The notes beneath the pieces were generated by a model. It searched no databases. It saw only the letters and a list, made by a program, of their open reading frames with translations, and was not told the origin of the DNA. DNA of 64,000 bases from Flectobacillus longus (lineage in GTDB: Bacteria; Bacteroidota; Bacteroidia; Cytophagales; Spirosomataceae): contig NZ_JASHIC010000004.1 in assembly GCF_030056705.1 (NCBI RefSeq), forward strand, positions 124,001 to 188,000. Direction: 5' to 3'. A program made the translations under genes and the position numbers. Shown here in pieces: positions 62,665 to 64,000 of this stretch. How positions within the stretch are numbered: the stretch's first letter is position 1; each line of letters opens with the position of its first letter.

Positions 62665-64000
62665 TTACAATTTGGGACTCAAACCTAATTTGCGACCTTC
62701 TTCAAGGATAAATGGCATACCAGATTCCATAGTATTTTCGATTTGTCCTTCGATAATCGCCTCACGAACAGCTATTTTAATGATTCCTACTTCTTTTGAG
62801 GGCGTCAAACCAAAAGTTTCCATAATAATCTCACCTGTAATAACTGGTTGAAAATTACGTAGCTTATCATTTTCTTCTACCTCCTTCAGCTTAATTTCAA
62901 CTATATCAAAATTACGTAGGTAGCGTTTTACTTTTTCACCATTTTTGGAAGTAATATCTGCACGACACAAAATCATTAATCCCTCCAAATTTTCGCCCGC
63001 CTCAAAAAGTAGTCTTCTCAAAGCAGAATCTGTAATGGTTTCTTTCGACAAGGCAATTGGTCGTAAGTGTAAGCGAACCAAGCTTTTAACATAACGCATT
63101 TTCTCATTGAGAGGCAAACGCATATTGGTAAAAATCGGTTTTACCATTTTGGCGCCTAACTCCTCATGACCATGAAAAGTCCATCCTTTTTTCTTATCAA
63201 AACGCTTAGTAGCGGGTTTGGCAATATCGTGTAAAATAGCTGCCCAACGAGTCCAAAGGTCATCCGATTTTTTGGCGACATTGTCCAATACCTGCAAAGT
63301 GTGGTAAAAGTTATCTTTGTGCCCTTTTCCTTCTTCTGTTTCTACACCCTTTAATTGACAGAATTCAGGAAATATTAGTTGCAACAATCCGCAAGAATCC
63401 AATAACTTAAAACCGTAAGAAGGTACTTTTGAAAGAATAATTTTATTTAGTTCTTCGGTGATACGTTCTTTCGAGATAATCGAAATACGGTCTTTCATCG
63501 ACAACAAAGCATCAAATGTGTCGGGATGAATATCAAAATTTAATTGTGTTGCAAAACGTACTGCACGCATCATTCGCAAGGGATCATCAGAGAAAGTAAT
63601 GCCTGGCTCAAGTGGTGTTTTAACAATTTTTCTTCTCAAGTCAGAAACACCATCAAACGGATCCAACAACTGACCAAAATCATTAACATTCAACGATATA
63701 GCCATAGCATTAATGGTAAAATCTCTACGATTTTGATCGTCCTCTAAAGTACCATCCTCTACAATTGGTTTACGAGAATCGCTACGATATGACTCTTTTC
63801 TTGCACCTACAAACTCGACCTCCCAATCATCAATACGTATCATTGCCGTTCCAAAATTTTTGAATACTGACAAGTAAGTGTCATCTCGTCCAGAATTTTT
63901 GGCTACTAGTTCGGCCAACTCAATCCCCGAACCCACACACACAATATCAATGTCTTTTGAAGGACGATTTAAAATTAAATCACGTACAAACCCACCTACA
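62665..64000 (-). CDS. cca: CCA tRNA nucleotidyltransferase, partial (5' end outside window)
   Basis: The enzyme adds or repairs the CCA 3' end of tRNAs. The frame is open to the right edge of the window, where it reads GGFVRDLILNRPSKDIDIV, the class II nucleotidyltransferase head with the catalytic DxD pair. Next are RRDFTINAMAISL, DPLRMMRAVRFATQL (nucleotide-binding) and an HD domain with RWAAILHDIAKP. Only the very N-terminus (perhaps 20-30 residues) is missing. The HD domain suggests the CCA-adding type rather than poly(A) polymerase. Confidence 0.93.
   Translation of the reverse strand, partial: VGGFVRDLILNRPSKDIDIVCVGSGIELAELVAKNSGRDDTYLSVFKNFGTAMIRIDDWEVEFVGARKESYRSDSRKPIVEDGTLEDDQNRRDFTINAMAISLNVNDFGQLLDPFDGVSDLRRKIVKTPLEPGITFSDDPLRMMRAVRFATQLNFDIHPDTFDALLSMKDRISIISKERITEELNKIILSKVPSYGFKLLDSCGLLQLIFPEFCQLKGVETEEGKGHKDNFYHTLQVLDNVAKKSDDLWTRWAAILHDIAKPATKRFDKKKGWTFHGHEELGAKMVKPIFTNMRLPLNEKMRYVKSLVRLHLRPIALSKETITDSALRRLLFEAGENLEGLMILCRADITSKNGEKVKRYLRNFDIVEIKLKEVEENDKLRNFQPVITGEIIMETFGLTPSKEVGIIKIAVREAIIEGQIENTMESGMPFILEEGRKLGLSPKL

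Overview
The window looks like chromosomal DNA from an AT-rich Bacteroidota, most likely a member of the Cytophagales (Spirosomataceae-like). The reasons are: start codons generally lack Shine-Dalgarno sequences; several genes are preceded by the Bacteroidota sigma-factor -7 element TAnnTTTG; there is a C-terminal type IX secretion sorting domain; a bacillithiol gene (bshB1) and an OmpA/PD40/TPR outer-membrane protein are present. No rRNA, tRNA, CRISPR array, phage or intact insertion sequence was found. The genus is not proven.

Left third (1-16650): a two-carbon/three-carbon acid assimilation region. It holds a truncated malate synthase (aceB), a divergently transcribed RamB/ScfR/PccR-type regulator with palindromic candidate operators between them, an IS1-InsA-like zinc-finger/HTH protein that looks domesticated, an outer-membrane porin, an MHS-type MFS transporter with a small membrane protein, a small DUF3311-like protein overlapping an SLC5-STAC-histidine kinase (CrbS/CbrA-like), a receiver-only response regulator, a propionyl-CoA synthetase-like gene with a 43-residue membrane microprotein, and acetyl-CoA synthetase. 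Together these suggest sensing, uptake, activation and glyoxylate-shunt use of acetate/propionate.

Middle (16790-29835): housekeeping and envelope genes: a large beta-propeller/amidohydrolase, pdxH, a family 2 glycosyltransferase, fabV, bshB1, two tandem LysM-M23 peptidase paralogues, trxB and a dicarboxylate:cation symporter.

Exopolysaccharide region (30742-44576): a repeat lipoprotein, a Wzy/ligase-like membrane protein, a receiver-only regulator, a fusion of a pseudo-receiver with a polyprenyl-phosphate sugar transferase carrying a four-cysteine insert, a half-length TolC-like protein, a Wzc-like co-polymerase whose kinase motifs are degenerate and which has an additional C-terminal membrane segment, five glycosyltransferases, and a stand-alone Hpt protein. 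Receiver, pseudo-receiver and Hpt modules in one polysaccharide locus are the best candidate here for an undescribed control system.

Right third (45035-64000): malic enzyme, another glycosyltransferase with queE, an OmpA/TPR/PD40 protein, a carboxypeptidase-regulatory-domain protein, cdsA, a DUF2007-like protein, a CPBP protease, dusB, an EamA transporter, a biotin carrier, pyrH-frr, a type IX-secreted SGNH esterase and a partial cca. Many gene ends carry strong hairpins. Several intergenic gaps contain families of short word-like repeats (for example AGTGAATGAGTGATT and GGGATTA) that form long imperfect hairpins and recur across the window.
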